NCBI RefSeq assembly: GCF_024437655.1
Contig: NZ_JANBVF010000007.1
Location: forward strand, 24,831-88,830
DNA length: 64,000 nucleotides
Origin: Chitinolyticbacter albus
Lineage (GTDB): Bacteria > Pseudomonadota > Gammaproteobacteria > Burkholderiales > Chitinibacteraceae
Reading direction: 5' to 3'
Shown: piece after piece, positions 55,820-63,980 of the stretch
Numbering within the stretch: the stretch's first letter is position 1
Layout of the letters: each line of letters starts with the position of its first letter
The notes under the pieces: model-generated
The model's input: the letters and a program-made list of their open reading frames with translations, nothing else
What the model was told of the DNA's origin: nothing
Databases searched by the model: none
Position numbers and translations under genes: made by a program

Positions 55820-56040
55820 CGAGTCCACCCTTCGTTCTCCGGAGTTCCCGCCGACCAGTGGAACAAACTGGCCGGCCATCACCCGGCGCTGCGGCACGAA
55901 TTTCTTTCTTACATTGAAAGAATATGCTGCGCCCGGCTGGCGGCCTTGCCACCTGGCGCTGTGGCGTGGCGACACGCTGGCCGCTGCCCTGCAGCTTTAT
56001 CTGAAACACCATTCGCGCGGCGAGTACGGTCTGCTATGTG
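55820..56040 (+). pseudogene. Frameshifted fragment of a FemAB/GNAT-like gene
   Basis: Two plus-strand frames together resemble the N-terminal part of the gene at 56419-57555. Frame one gives SGVPADQWNKLAG and HEFLSYIE (compare DDVPEMDWQALAG and YGFLRLL). After a frame change, the second gives GWRPCHLALWRGD and YLKHHSRGEY (compare GWHPRFVLAHRGN and YLKTHSRGEF). A frameshift and loss of the rest make it a dead paralogue fragment, in opposite orientation to the intact gene. It lacks a start and ends just before an IS remnant. Confidence 0.65.
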
Positions 56041-56093
56041 TAGGTCCACGAGGCCAAGTTCTACGCATCACTCAACAGCTACGGCTTTGAGCT

Positions 56094-56388
56094 GGCTTTG
56101 TTGCACAACTCCCCGCGCCTGAACCCGACCGGTAAACTCCGACCGTGACCGAGCCCGCCCCAGCCCAGTACAAGACCATCAACTGGCGTGAGTATGATGC
56201 CGCACTCACGGCGCGCGGCTGATCTGGCTTGATTCGGCGATGCCATGGGATGCGCCGGCCAGCGGCAAGCCCGGGCATCAGGCTACCATCTCCGATGCCG
56301 CGGGAAAGGGAATTGCAACGGTGCGCGTAGGATAAATCCGTCCGGGGTTGGGGCTAATTCAACCTTCTGCCGGGTTGTGCAACAAGCC
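56094..56388 (+). mobile_element. Internally deleted IS5-family element
   Basis: Terminal inverted repeats GGCTTTGTTGCACAAC (from 56094) and its near-complement GTTGTGCAACAAGCC (ending 56388) enclose about 295 bp. Inside is the beginning of an IS5-type transposase (YKTINWREYDAAL, then LIWLDSAMPWDAP in another frame after a small deletion), broken off after GHQATISDAA. The element lacks the catalytic region and cannot move itself. Just left of it, 56044-56093 reads VHEAKFYASLNSYGFE, perhaps the end of a disrupted GxxExxY-type protein. Confidence 0.7.
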
Positions 56389-56418
56389 GATCAACAAGCA
56401 GAAACGCAAGAGGCGCAC

Positions 56419-57555
56419 CTAGTTCCCTCTGAAGGGGCTTCCCTGCTCAAGCTCTCCGATATATCCATCGATTGCTTGGGTTTCTCGGCGAAGAAAACCA
56501 TCAATCGCAGCGGCAAATCGAGTATCTGCAATATAGTGAGCGGAGAAGGTCTTTACCGGCATGAACCCTCGCGCCATTTTGTGCTCGCCCTGCGCTCCGC
56601 CTTCAAAAAGAGCGATGTTGTTCTGAATGCAATAGGCGACGGACTGGGTATAACATGCCTCAAAGTGTAGGCCTTTGATGAACTCCATCGCCCCCCAGTA
56701 GCGCCCATATAACACGTCGCCCCCTCGCACGCTCAATGCGCAGGCAACAGGCTGGTCATCACGCGACGCCAGCATCAAGACGATGTCTAGCACCTGCTCT
56801 TTATGGGCACGCTTGAAGAAATCCAGCGTCAGGTATGGTGCCGATCCATGTTCAGCGTATGTGTTCGAGTAGCAGGCATAGAAGAATTCGAGATGCTGTC
56901 CTAGCAGTTCTGCGCCTTCCAGCCATTGAAAACGGATCCCCGCATCTGCTACGTACTTACTGTCTTGGCGGAGTTTCTTGCGTTTGTCGCGGGTCAGCGC
57001 GGCGAGGAAATCGTCCATGGATCGATAGCCCTCATTGCGCCAATGGAACTGAACCCCCTCCCTCACATTAAAACCGGCCTCGATCAGCGCGTGCCTGTCG
57101 CGGCTATCGATAAAGAGTGCATGCACGGAAGATAGATCGGACGCATCACACAGCTGCCGTATCGCCTGAGCGAGTATCGATCGCGCTTCTGCATCACGAG
57201 CCAGCAATCTGGGGCCTTGGACCGGCGTAAATGGGGCCGACACCACCAACTTCGGGTAGTACCGCACACCATACTCGGCAAACGCCCTAGCCCATGGCTG
57301 ATCGAAAACAAACTCTCCGCGAGAGTGGGTCTTCAAGTAGCAAGGTGCAGCAGCGACCAACTCATTCCCCCGATGCGCCAACACGAAGCGGGGATGCCAT
57401 CCTGTTTCCGGTACTACGCATCCAGAGCTCTGCAGCAAGCGCAGGAAGCCGTAGCTCACGAATGGGTTTTCGCCCGCCAACGCTTGCCAATCCATCTCCG
57501 GCACATCGTCCAGGGAGTCGACAACCGTTACCGAGTACTCATCATTTGTGTTCAT
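56419..57555 (-). CDS. FemAB/GNAT-like acyltransferase (DUF482)
   Basis: A 378-residue protein of the COG3146/DUF482 group, related in fold to FemAB-type and GNAT transferases. Visible are DWQALAGENPFVSYGFL near the start, CYLKTHSRGEFVFD (about 90-103), KDRRD-like basic stretches near residue 190, and MARGFMPVKTFSAHYI near the end. The reaction is not established for this group. The DNA is less GC-rich than in most of the window. It lies beside the IS remnant and a degenerate relative, in an accessory zone. Confidence 0.8.
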   Translation of the reverse strand: MNTNDEYSVTVVDSLDDVPEMDWQALAGENPFVSYGFLRLLQSSGCVVPETGWHPRFVLAHRGNELVAAAPCYLKTHSRGEFVFDQPWARAFAEYGVRYYPKLVVSAPFTPVQGPRLLARDAEARSILAQAIRQLCDASDLSSVHALFIDSRDRHALIEAGFNVREGVQFHWRNEGYRSMDDFLAALTRDKRKKLRQDSKYVADAGIRFQWLEGAELLGQHLEFFYACYSNTYAEHGSAPYLTLDFFKRAHKEQVLDIVLMLASRDDQPVACALSVRGGDVLYGRYWGAMEFIKGLHFEACYTQSVAYCIQNNIALFEGGAQGEHKMARGFMPVKTFSAHYIADTRFAAAIDGFLRRETQAIDGYIGELEQGSPFRGN

Positions 57556-57745
57556 ACGTGCCGGCCAGTCGATCGCTCATCAGTTCTTGAGCATGGGAAC
57601 TACAGTTGTCTGCATACGATTGAACGCGTGGCCTCGCGGACCACAAGGTTCGGGGCAACTTCCCAGAACGGCCGCCGAACAGAGGGGGGCCTGCAGCAGG
57701 CTTACGTTGGGGCAAACGGTACCCCGGCCCTGACGGCGTGGCTAG

Positions 57746-57770
57746 TAAAAAAGCCCCGCGGTGCGGGGCT
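57746..57770 (-). terminator. Terminator of the H-NS-like gene
   Basis: A stem AGCCCCGC/GCGGGGCT with a 3-base loop followed on the minus strand by TTTTTT (57747-57752). It lies just after the former stop of the H-NS-like pseudogene. Confidence 0.85.
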
Positions 57771-57793
57771 GCTTCTTCATGTACTGGACAACG

Positions 57794-58104
57794 CTAAATG
57801 CGCAGCCCATCCAGTGGCTTGTCTGCCTGCAGCCCATCTTGCACTGCGGCTTGCGGCCGCGGCCGGTCCACGTCTGATTGCTATCGGCAAGATTGCGGAA
57901 CTGCGCCAGGCCAGCACGCTTGGCAGCCTTGATGCTTACGGCACCACCGAGCACGTCTTGCAGCGAAAAGCCCTAGGCTGCAGCGAGATTTTGCAGTTCT
58001 GCGATCAGGTTCTTTTTGTCGCTGACCTTGCGCTTTTCGATTTCAGCACTCAGATCTTTCCACAGTTGATACATCTCGGGCAGTGACAGGTTGGACAGCT
58101 TCAC
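57794..58104 (-). pseudogene. Broken H-NS-like gene; truncated 43-residue product
   Basis: The minus-strand frame begins at a GTG (58104) with a good AAAAGGAG site. It encodes a typical H-NS oligomerisation segment (KLSNLSLPEMYQLWKDL...) up to LQNLAAA and then meets an in-frame TAG (57973-57975). Reading through the TAG gives GFSLQDVLGG and the DNA-binding motif TWTGRGRKPQ, followed by a frame change. Restoring four bases (GTGG lost at a GTG-G-GTG repeat) would give the usual VQDGLQADKPLDGLRI end at 57794. The strong ribosome site and terminator remain, so a 43-residue dimerisation-only peptide may still be made. Confidence 0.8.
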
Positions 58105-58283
58105 AAAGCGCTCCTTTTCTATGGCATAGGAAATCAAGCCATATTTGAAAGGCAGCTCGGTAAAAACACAAGTCCAATTTGCAATATCAAATTGTGTAAT
58201 CAATCAGAAGCACTGCGCCAGCGAGGATATATGCAATAGCGTATTAGAGGCCGATGCAACCAAATACGCGAGCGACTAAGCGA

Positions 58284-58964
58284 TTACGCTGCGGTGGCCA
58301 CTCTCAATGCAAGTTCGGTCCGATTGGTGACATCGGCTTTTCTGAATAAAGCATGGATTTGATTGCGTACGGTATTTGGGCTTGACCCCAGCTCACGCGC
58401 GATCTGCTTGTTGCTAAGACCGCTTGCGAGAAGCTTGAGGATTTCGATTTCGCGAGCGGTGTAGAGAAACCACTCGAACGCAGGCGCCTGCTTGGTGGCT
58501 GCACTTTGTGTGCAGCCCATAGCTGCATGGACGTTGGCCGCTGCGGTGGCAAGCTCCCGGCTCATGGACTTGACCAGCTCCACATTTTCCCAGCGATTCA
58601 CGGAGCTCATAACGGCAAAGATCAGATGGTGCTCGCCAAGTTCGATGGCGTGAATGGCAAAGCGGCGGCCAAAGCGGGGCTCCAGCATCAATAGACGCCT
58701 GCCCACACAGGAACACTGCCCCAGATCCACCAGGGAAGGGGCACGAACAGCGTTCCATACCGCGAGCAGCGAAGCGCAATGACTTTGGAGTGTCTTGGGC
58801 TCTTCGTGTATCTCGCCGTCCAGGTACAAAATCTCTTCGATCTGGACCGCTGCACGTTCAACCGTCGCGGTTCCTACAGCCAAGCAGTCGACGTCGAGCT
58901 GCTTGAAACGCGCCGTCTCGCCGAGAGCCCGTAGGTACTGCCAGTCCAGATGCGTTTTTTCCAT
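58284..58964 (-). CDS. LuxR-family transcription regulator
   Basis: A 226-residue regulator with a C-terminal LuxR helix-turn-helix (about 162-222: LYTAREIEILKLLASGLSN, ARELGSSPNTVRNQIHALFRK). The N-terminal part has no recognisable receiver aspartate or autoinducer motif. The start MEKTHL after a TGAGGAT leader is chosen; a longer frame would overlap the upstream gene. It is the last gene of the minus-strand cluster and a likely controller of it. Confidence 0.82.
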   Translation of the reverse strand: MEKTHLDWQYLRALGETARFKQLDVDCLAVGTATVERAAVQIEEILYLDGEIHEEPKTLQSHCASLLAVWNAVRAPSLVDLGQCSCVGRRLLMLEPRFGRRFAIHAIELGEHHLIFAVMSSVNRWENVELVKSMSRELATAAANVHAAMGCTQSAATKQAPAFEWFLYTAREIEILKLLASGLSNKQIARELGSSPNTVRNQIHALFRKADVTNRTELALRVATAA

Positions 58965-59073
58965 ATCCTCATACTCCCACTGCAAAGAGGGCGAAACATC
59001 ATTTCCCCTCTGGACAGGATTGTATAAGAAGATGCGTGCATGTTGATACACGCTTATAGAAAGGTTTCGCGCC

Positions 59074-60147
59074 CTAGCAGCAGCCTCCACCAGGCTCGCA
59101 GCATGCGGATGCTGCCGCGCCAGCAAAGGGCGTCAATCCCTTGGTGACCTTGGGATCGCGTAGCGCTGGCGTATTGCAATCGAACAGCTCAGCCTGGGCC
59201 AAGACTGGTTCATTCACACTACGCAGACCGATGAATTGGCCCTGATAGGGGGCACGCATCATCAGATCAAAGGTCTTCGCGCAAACCGCGACGCGCTGGC
59301 CTCGGCGATACACGTGGCCATCATCGTCCCGAACTTCCCGCCATGGCCCTTTGTACATCACCGCTTGGCCGAGTTCGAAACAAGCGCCTTGTTTTCCGCG
59401 ATAGGCCTCGATGAGGCATATCCGGATATCAGCGTCACTGATTCGGTCCACCGCGATCGGGTCTACCTCAGTAGACCAATGAACGGTCACGCCGTGGAAA
59501 CCAGCATCTTCAAATGACTTGAGCAGCGCGCCTTCCGTAGGAAGGTGCAGCGAAGGCCCCGGTGGGGCAGCCCTGACTGCATACGCCGAGGCAACCGGTT
59601 CATCGGCGACCAGTGCTATGCAGTACACCACACCTTCGCGAGTCTGCACGCGGAATGCCTCGTTCAGCATGCTTGGTATCGTGGTGGGGTCGATGCGATT
59701 GAGCACGAAATCGAGCACGACACTGTGCGCCCAACCGTCCGCTACAGCCGGCGCTGTGGCGAACAAATTCTTCAGCTTTTCCTCAAGCACCAGATAGCCT
59801 TCGATGTCCCGAACACCGGTACCCGACATCGCGGACTCGATCGCTCGCACATCGCGGCGTAGGTTGCTGAGCTCCAGCAAGCGAACGGTCTGCGATCTTT
59901 CACCGGCCAGGCTTTTGGCTCGCCGTAATTGCCGCGTTTCAACATCCGCAATGACGACGTCTGAGTCTGCCAATCCCGATTTGCTTTCGGCCAGAAGCTC
60001 CGAATAGCCACCTCCAAGCCAGAGCACGTTTTTATCGCCGCGCTGCGCGGCTGCTTCCAGGCGCATCCGCAACTCAGACGCCAACTGGTTCAGCTCGTGC
60101 TCCCACGGAGACAGGCGCGCGCCACTGCGATTTTCAGGTGAGTTCAT
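59074..60147 (-). CDS. ArsM-family methyltransferase homologue with CC tail
   Basis: A 357-residue protein whose second half parallels arsenite methyltransferases (GQAVMYKGPWREV, RGQRVAVCAKTFDLM) and whose end, CCEPGGGCC (C349, C350, C356, C357), resembles ArsM C-termini. The N-terminal Rossmann region is weak (VLWLGGGYSELL). Compared by eye with ArsM, the SNCV cysteine position reads LDFV and the later GECIGG-type cysteine is also missing. The usual As(III) site therefore seems lost and the substrate may differ. It starts two bases before... downstream of the SDR stop, within the cluster. Confidence 0.7.
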   Translation of the reverse strand: MNSPENRSGARLSPWEHELNQLASELRMRLEAAAQRGDKNVLWLGGGYSELLAESKSGLADSDVVIADVETRQLRRAKSLAGERSQTVRLLELSNLRRDVRAIESAMSGTGVRDIEGYLVLEEKLKNLFATAPAVADGWAHSVVLDFVLNRIDPTTIPSMLNEAFRVQTREGVVYCIALVADEPVASAYAVRAAPPGPSLHLPTEGALLKSFEDAGFHGVTVHWSTEVDPIAVDRISDADIRICLIEAYRGKQGACFELGQAVMYKGPWREVRDDDGHVYRRGQRVAVCAKTFDLMMRAPYQGQFIGLRSVNEPVLAQAELFDCNTPALRDPKVTKGLTPFAGAAASACCEPGGGCC

Positions 60148-60149
60148 GA

Positions 60150-61352
60150 TCAGGCCATGGAAAGTGACAAGGACGGGGTGTGGTCGTGGTGCTGCCGATA
60201 GTCGACGCGTGCCGGTAGCTCGCTTCCAAAACGCTCCAGGTACCGCTGCAGCAGAGCCGAGGAGCGGACAAAGCGGTCCTGGCAGATCTGGATCGTGTCC
60301 GCGGTGGTCTCGGTGAATGCCAACCCGCGCTGCGCGAGTTGCTCAAGCCAACCGCGTTCGAATTGCCAGGGGTAGGCCCCGATCTCCAGATTGGTCTGCG
60401 CAAACGTGAGATAGGCCCGCTGCCGCATATGAATCGCTTTGAGGTCGACCTGCCGCATGTGGTCGTAGAACACCACGCTGTGCGGCCGGGTAACCTCGCA
60501 AATCATCTGCCACAGCTGTTTCATGGACGGCGCGCTGCGACTGCTCACCACCAGGTTGACGTGCTCGCCATCCGGCACCCAGCGCAGGATGCTCGCCATC
60601 GCGGCTTGAAATACGTCCTGGTGCAGCAGGTTGAGCGGCTGATCAGTTGCAACGGTGTGCAGCTCGTCGTGATAGCGATCCGAGAGCAAGCGCTCGATCC
60701 CCATCCATTGTTGGTAGAGCCCATAGCGCTTTCCGCTGTAGCGGCCATCCTTGGCACTGCCAATCACGATCGAAGGCCGAACGACGAGGAACGGGATTCC
60801 CGAGTTGGCCACCACGTGTTCAGCATTCCGCTTGGTCAACGTGTAGTCGGTCGGGTCGCTGGCCGGGGTGTCCAGCACGCGCTCGGGGATCGGAGCACCT
60901 GAATAGCCCCCGGCATAAGCCGTGGAAATGAAGATGAAGCGCCCCACGCCAGCGGCCTTGGACGCATCCACCAAGCGCTGCGTGAACTCCACGTTGAGTG
61001 CTTGCAGGGCAACGCTATCGAAGTAGTCGAGGCATCCCGCGCAGTGGATTACGGTATCCACGCCGGCCAGCATGCTCACCATGTCTTCGTGTGATACCTG
61101 CTCCGCGCCCTTCCAGGTGACCACTTCGATGCGGTCTGCCAGGCGATCCGGATCCGCACCCAGCGCGATCAGTTCACGGTGGATTTCCTCAGGCATCGCA
61201 TCGGCGGTTTGAGCACGCCGACTCGGGACGACCAAGGCATCGGCCCAGTCATCGCTGAGCACCTGGGCCGCAAGCAGCGCTCCGAGGTAGCCAGTGCCGC
61301 CGGTGAGGAGGACGCGTTTCCCCTGCCGCGCGGTTTCACGCAGGGCGTTCAA
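60150..61352 (-). CDS. Extended SDR (acyl/thioester-reductase-like)
   Basis: A 400-residue NAD(P)-dependent extended SDR. It shows the cofactor motif LLTGGTGYLGALL (about residues 15-27), DTVIHCAGCLDYF near residue 90, and the active-site YTLTK (about 168-172). It resembles the NAD-binding-4/male-sterility group that includes fatty acyl and thioester reductases. The TTG start overlaps the preceding stop (TTGA) and is chosen because no ATG precedes the Rossmann motif closely. Next to an aldehyde-deformylating-oxygenase-like gene, a role in making an aldehyde is a reasonable guess. Confidence 0.72.
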   Translation of the reverse strand: MNALRETARQGKRVLLTGGTGYLGALLAAQVLSDDWADALVVPSRRAQTADAMPEEIHRELIALGADPDRLADRIEVVTWKGAEQVSHEDMVSMLAGVDTVIHCAGCLDYFDSVALQALNVEFTQRLVDASKAAGVGRFIFISTAYAGGYSGAPIPERVLDTPASDPTDYTLTKRNAEHVVANSGIPFLVVRPSIVIGSAKDGRYSGKRYGLYQQWMGIERLLSDRYHDELHTVATDQPLNLLHQDVFQAAMASILRWVPDGEHVNLVVSSRSAPSMKQLWQMICEVTRPHSVVFYDHMRQVDLKAIHMRQRAYLTFAQTNLEIGAYPWQFERGWLEQLAQRGLAFTETTADTIQICQDRFVRSSALLQRYLERFGSELPARVDYRQHHDHTPSLSLSMA

Positions 61353-61768
61353 TGGAGTGCCTGCGACGTATTGGATGCCGCCGGCAATGCCTTGCCGACC
61401 AGCTCCTTGTCCGGGGCTCCGCCGTACGACACCAGGCGCTGGTTCACGATCAGCACCGGAAAGGCACTCAGGCCATGGGACATGAACAGCTCGCTCACCT
61501 GCTGCGCCACCTTGGAGCCGCCGCTGTCGAGTTCGCCCGAGATCTTGCCGAGCGATGACTGTGCTTGGGTCACCGTCACGGTCACCACAGGCCAATCGAG
61601 ATGCGCTGACTCGAGGGCCGCGTGAGCAGCAGCTTCGGTTTCTGCATCAATGTCTGCGGTACCACGTACGCAGCAGCTGGCCGATACAACGGCGACGGTC
61701 TCGGGGCTAAGCGCCCGCTTGACCAGGGCGGAATCCTCTTCCGAGCCTTTCTTGAAGAGACCAAACAT
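61349..61768 (-). CDS. Small SCC-motif, thioredoxin/ArsD-like protein
   Basis: A 139-residue protein with vicinal cysteines C32-C33 (VVSASCCVRG) after a first strand, and a C-terminal half with a thioredoxin-like cis-proline region (GLSAFPVLIVNQRLVSYGG). The pattern recalls ArsD metallochaperones and glutaredoxin-like folds without being clearly either. Two neighbouring cysteines suit binding of a soft metal or metalloid. It overlaps the SDR gene and follows the permease gene by 24 bases. Confidence 0.68.
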   Translation of the reverse strand: MFGLFKKGSEEDSALVKRALSPETVAVVSASCCVRGTADIDAETEAAAHAALESAHLDWPVVTVTVTQAQSSLGKISGELDSGGSKVAQQVSELFMSHGLSAFPVLIVNQRLVSYGGAPDKELVGKALPAASNTSQALH

Positions 61769-61792
61769 GGGAGCACCTCCTATGAGAATGAG

Positions 61793-62728
61793 TTAGAGCA
61801 CGATCGCCACAACGACCCCCAAGATCAACGCGCAGGCGATGACGCTCAGGGTGTGGGCAATGACCAGGGGCAATCTGAACAGCCGGAACAGCAGCATGAT
61901 TTCCGGGGGACTGGTTCCGATCGCCGCGACCAGGAACGTCACCAGTGCCCCTACAGGGAAGCCTTTTTCGATCAACGCAAAACCAATGGGCAGGGCGGCG
62001 ACCGGCGAGATGTAGAGCGGAACACCAACCAGTGCACACACCAGATAGAGCAATGCTGGGTGAACGCTGTCGACGAGATTCAACAACGTGTCCTTGGGCA
62101 CCGCGCCATAGATAACCCCGCCTATCAGCAGGCCCACGAGCAGGTACGGAGCGATGTCCTTCAATTCACGTACAGCGGCGATCCAAGCAAAGCGACTGGC
62201 CGCGCTGAAGCCCGGCCATCTCGGTCCACCCGTCCCCACAAACGTCGCGCTGCTTTCCGGCGCCGGCGTCGATACCAGGTAGCGTTGCAAACCGAGCCTG
62301 CCAGCGAGCACCCCTACTGCCGAAGTGAGCGCCAGGCCAACCACGATGAAGGTGATGCCCGCAACAGGCCCCTTCGTGGCGAAGAGCAAGATGAACACGC
62401 CTTCGTTGACCACCGGTGAGGACACGAGGAATGCGAAGCTGGGAACGAAACCCACACCTGCGCGCAACATGCCCGTCAATACAGGAATGGTGGAACACGA
62501 GCAGAACGGCGTGATGACGCCGCCCACGCTGGCAGCAAAGGCCGAACGCCAGCTGGTTGCGCCTTGGAGCTTGTTCTGGGTCGCCTGGAAAGGTAGCCGC
62601 TGCTGTAGCAGCACGACCCCCCAGGTGATCAGCAGGAACAGCCCGATGAGCAGGGCCCCATCCATCAGCAAGAACTCAAAAAACGCGCGGACGGCTGGAG
62701 ACGCTAAACCGGATTGAAGGGTTTCCAC
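61793..62728 (-). CDS. ArsP-like permease (DUF318/YraQ)
   Basis: A 311-residue membrane protein of the DUF318 permease group with about eight helices. The hallmark TPFCSCSTIPVL (C76, C78) and SFAFLVSSPVVNEG are present, as is the second half SPVAALPIGFALIEKG. ArsP members expel trivalent organoarsenicals; other family members have unknown substrates. It lies between the oxygenase-like and SCC genes with short gaps, so export of the cluster product is plausible. Confidence 0.82.
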   Translation of the reverse strand: METLQSGLASPAVRAFFEFLLMDGALLIGLFLLITWGVVLLQQRLPFQATQNKLQGATSWRSAFAASVGGVITPFCSCSTIPVLTGMLRAGVGFVPSFAFLVSSPVVNEGVFILLFATKGPVAGITFIVVGLALTSAVGVLAGRLGLQRYLVSTPAPESSATFVGTGGPRWPGFSAASRFAWIAAVRELKDIAPYLLVGLLIGGVIYGAVPKDTLLNLVDSVHPALLYLVCALVGVPLYISPVAALPIGFALIEKGFPVGALVTFLVAAIGTSPPEIMLLFRLFRLPLVIAHTLSVIACALILGVVVAIVL

Positions 62729-62756
62729 AGCTGAGAACGCCTCGTTGAAGTGGCGC

Positions 62757-63602
62757 TTAGGCCGTAGCCAGCGCCGAGTTCATCGACGGCGTGCCGCCAT
62801 ACGACTGCATGGATTCGATCAGCGCAGCGGTCACCACCGGATCGAAGTTCGCCTTGTCCAGCGTTTCCACGTAGGTATCGAGCGCTTCGATACGGATCTC
62901 ATCGATGTCGGTCTTCAGGTCGCCCAGCGACAAGGAGCCGCAATCGATGCTGAGGCGATCGCATAGGAAGTGGCAGCTGGTGCTGACCATGCTGAAGAGT
63001 TCGGGCATCACGCGGTGGTGGGCCCATTTCAGGCTTTCGTGAACGCCTTCCGGATCCGCGTCGAGCAAGCCCCGAATTCGGGTCAGGCCGATTTCCAGAT
63101 GCTCAAGCTCGTCTTCCAGAATCTTGCTGGCGAGGGCGGAGGTATCCGGGTCGCCCTGACGCTTCAACGTCCGGTACAGAACGATGGCCATGGTCTCGGT
63201 CATCAGGTCCTGCATGATGAGACAGGCAGGCAGATCCTTGTTGTGCACGGCGGTGCTGAAATGGCGGCGGATGTTGAACCATTGCGGCTCGACGATCTCG
63301 CGCATGACCTTGTAGTCGTGGCGCTTGCCCAGGCTCGCCAGCATCTGAATGTGCTTGGACTCTTCGTGCGCCTGTTTCACGGTCTCGATCTTGTCGTCGG
63401 TGGTGGGCATCAGCGGCACCATCTCCGAGTAGTTCTCGACCGCCATGACTTCGCCGGCGATCGCATTCGATGCGATGTAGGCAATCAAGTTGAAGTAGCC
63501 GTCGCTCTTATCGTGCTGTGCTTGCAGCTCATCGCGGCGGTTTTGTGAACGCAGGTCGACCGGCGCCAAATCGTCGGCAACTGCGGCGGAAACTTCAGTC
63601 AT
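62757..63602 (-). CDS. Aldehyde-deformylating-oxygenase-like di-iron protein
   Basis: A 281-residue ferritin-like protein that aligns ungapped over its core with cyanobacterial aldehyde deformylating oxygenase. All six metal ligands are in place: E51 (AGEVMAVENY), E81 and H84 (HEESKH), E136 (LMTETMAIVLY), E165 and H168 (EDELEHL). Cyanobacterial relatives turn fatty aldehydes into alkanes plus formate. It is about 50 residues longer than those, mostly at the C-terminus. It is the first gene of the cluster, with an AGGGG ribosome site at the chosen start. Confidence 0.8.
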   Translation of the reverse strand: MTEVSAAVADDLAPVDLRSQNRRDELQAQHDKSDGYFNLIAYIASNAIAGEVMAVENYSEMVPLMPTTDDKIETVKQAHEESKHIQMLASLGKRHDYKVMREIVEPQWFNIRRHFSTAVHNKDLPACLIMQDLMTETMAIVLYRTLKRQGDPDTSALASKILEDELEHLEIGLTRIRGLLDADPEGVHESLKWAHHRVMPELFSMVSTSCHFLCDRLSIDCGSLSLGDLKTDIDEIRIEALDTYVETLDKANFDPVVTAALIESMQSYGGTPSMNSALATA

Positions 63603-63726
63603 TTTGCAAACCCCTCTGGACGTCGACAAGGAATATTCCTTGGAGCAAATCATTGTCGAGATGAGGGGTGTGGCGCGCCATAGTACATAGGTTCTATTCG
63701 GCGCCAGGAGGGGGGCGGAGTACGAT

Positions 63727-63748
63727 CAGATTCTATGCAGTAAATCTG
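63727..63748. promoter_or_regulatory. Inverted repeat between the cluster and the lipoprotein
   Basis: CAGATT and AATCTG separated by 10 bases form a 22-bp dyad in the 195-bp divergent promoter region. Size and symmetry suit a LuxR-type binding site, but there is no direct evidence. Confidence 0.35.
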
Positions 63749-63797
63749 CAATCTTACAAATCCTACTTTTCTTTTCTAATTTAGTGGAATTTCTCCA

Positions 63798-63980
63798 ATG
63801 GCGATACCCTTCCAATCCAAACGTGGTATTGGCGCAATTGCTTTATTGCTCGCCAGCACCTTAAGCACAATAGGCTTGGTTGGCTGTGATCGCGCAACTG
63901 GCTCCACCCAAGCATCAGAAAAAGCGGCTGCAGAAAGAATCATGGTGGTGGGCGCTAGCTGTCCAGTCCCGGACGATTAA
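63798..63980 (+). CDS. Small lipoprotein
   Basis: A 60-residue protein with a lipoprotein signal (basic N-terminus, hydrophobic core, LVGC lipobox with Cys30), leaving a mature peptide of about 31 residues that ends in VVGASCPVPDD. It diverges from the oxygenase-like gene over an AT-rich promoter region. The ribosome site is weak (GTGGA). It may be a periplasmic accessory of the cluster or unrelated. Confidence 0.55.
   Translation: MAIPFQSKRGIGAIALLLASTLSTIGLVGCDRATGSTQASEKAAAERIMVVGASCPVPDD

Noticed and set aside
56094..56388. Active insertion sequence
   Set aside because: Only the beginning of a transposase remains, with a frame change and no catalytic residues.
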